Shown piece after piece: positions 63,481 to 64,000 of a DNA stretch of 64,000 bases (position 1 is its first letter; each line of letters starts with the position of its first letter). The stretch is taken from positions 62,001 to 126,000 of the forward strand of contig NZ_PDYY01000001.1 in assembly GCF_002743255.1 (NCBI RefSeq). The letters are read 5' to 3'. The translations under genes were made by a program, and so were the position numbers. The notes under the pieces are model-generated. The model searched no databases, was not told where the DNA came from, and saw nothing but the letters and a program-made list of their open reading frames with translations. This DNA comes from Sporosarcina sp. P2. Lineage in GTDB: Bacteria > Bacillota > Bacilli > Bacillales_A > Planococcaceae.

Positions 63481-64000
63481 TGGATAAATACTTGCTTCAA
63501 TACAAAGGAAGTAAACAAGTGATGGCATGGATTGGACTACTTACTGTAGTTCAGTCAATCGCCATTGTGGTTCAAGCGATTTATTTAGCAAAAGCCATCA
63601 CACAATTGTTCCAAGGTGCAGACTGGAGTGAAGCGCTTCGGTCATTTATGATTTTTGTCGTAGCCAACAGTTTACGTCATGTGATTCAATGGGCAAAAGA
63701 GCGTATTTCGTATCGATTTGCCGATAGGACAGCAAAGGATTATGAGCAAAAATTACTGAAGAAAATCTTTGATCTTGGCCCTCAAGTAGTTGGGAAATAT
63801 GGTTCGGGACATTTGGTGACACTCGGTTTGGAAGGTGTCCCGAAGTTCAGAAAGTATTTAGAATTGCTTATACCACGGACATTAGCGATGGCTATAGTTC
63901 CGTTCGTCATTGTAGTCTATATCTTTACCCTCGATATTATGTCCGCTGTGACGCTCATTATAGTGTTACCAATTCTTATCATATTTCTGATTCTTATCGG
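63480..64000 (+). CDS. cydD: Thiol reductant ABC exporter subunit CydD, truncated by the window
   Basis: Starts at the ATG at 63480 and runs open to the end, 173 complete codons. The start MDKYLLQYKGSKQVMAWIG and the helices WIGLLTVVQSIAIVVQAIYL and LAMAIVPFVIVVYIFTL are those of an ABC transporter membrane domain; ISYRFADRTAKDYEQKLLKK is the first intracellular loop. CydDC exports glutathione or cysteine and is needed for cytochrome bd assembly. The nucleotide-binding domain is outside the window. Its overlap with cydB implies one cydABD operon. Confidence 0.92.
   Translation, partial: MDKYLLQYKGSKQVMAWIGLLTVVQSIAIVVQAIYLAKAITQLFQGADWSEALRSFMIFVVANSLRHVIQWAKERISYRFADRTAKDYEQKLLKKIFDLGPQVVGKYGSGHLVTLGLEGVPKFRKYLELLIPRTLAMAIVPFVIVVYIFTLDIMSAVTLIIVLPILIIFLILI

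Noticed and set aside
1..64000. tRNA, rRNA, prophage, toxin-antitoxin or defence cassette
   Set aside because: I looked for tRNA cloverleaf ends, rRNA segments, integrase, restriction, CRISPR and toxin motifs and saw none; the lone XRE gene at 40.4 kb has no partner or phage neighbours.

Overview
The window is core chromosome of a low-to-mid GC Gram-positive bacterium of the order Bacillales, most likely family Planococcaceae (Sporosarcina or a near relative). The gene order nrnA-dnaE-(regulator)-accDA-pfkA-pyk-fxsA-ytvI-citZ-icd-mdh-phoPR-polA-mutM-coaE-gapB-nrdR-dnaB-dnaI-thrS-infC-rpmI-rplT-ysdAB follows Bacillus subtilis closely. The departures (a GntR regulator where malic enzyme is expected, a MaoC-fold gene before phoP, hflKC before polA) are what I would expect outside Bacillus proper. 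The organism name is inference; I could not run a search.

Layout. 1-8 kb: 3' part of ackA, a universal stress protein, alanine dehydrogenase, an M24 peptidase, ytkL, ytoI, ytpI and nrnA. 8-17 kb: dnaE, then a GntR(FadR)-accD-accA unit behind a FadR-like palindrome, pfkA-pyk and fxsA. 17-26.5 kb: ytvI, the TCA genes citZ-icd-mdh with a promoter and cre-like site, a MaoC-fold gene, phoPR and hflKC. 26.5-35 kb: polA-mutM-coaE, gapB behind paired CcpN-like boxes, and nrdR-dnaB-dnaI. 35-40.9 kb: thrS behind a T-box, the infC-rpmI-rplT operon behind an L20-type leader, ysdA, ysdB behind a sigma-W-type promoter, a dimeric dUTPase and a small HTH protein. 40.9-41.5 kb: two dispersed repeat elements and no gene. 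41.5-49 kb: two MDR oxidoreductases, formate-THF ligase, an M3 peptidase, a small acidic protein and a YumC-type ferredoxin-NADP reductase. 49-54.5 kb: a second PhoP-like regulator directly before pstS-pstC-pstA-pstB-pstB. 54.5-64 kb: TrhO, a PdaC-like deacetylase, a DUF368 lipid-carrier translocase, catalase behind a PerR box, a lipoprotein, a degenerate repeat array, and cydA-cydB-cydD (cydD runs off the end).

Functionally the window joins central carbon metabolism (lower glycolysis, gluconeogenic gapB, TCA entry, acetate and fatty-acid precursor supply), replication and repair (DnaE, PolA, DnaB/DnaI, MutM, NrdR), translation (ThrS, IF3, L35, L20), phosphate starvation (two PhoP-type regulators, PhoR, Pst) and terminal respiration (cytochrome bd and its exporter). 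I see no prophage, insertion sequence, CRISPR array, tRNA or rRNA, and no defence cassette. The more unusual points are regulatory or concern lost residues: the FadR-like operator, the perfect inverted CcpN-like boxes, the sigma-W promoter overlapping a perfect 17-bp palindrome, the orphan PhoP, a DnaE with an eroded PHP domain, and a hot-dog protein lacking the hydratase histidine.
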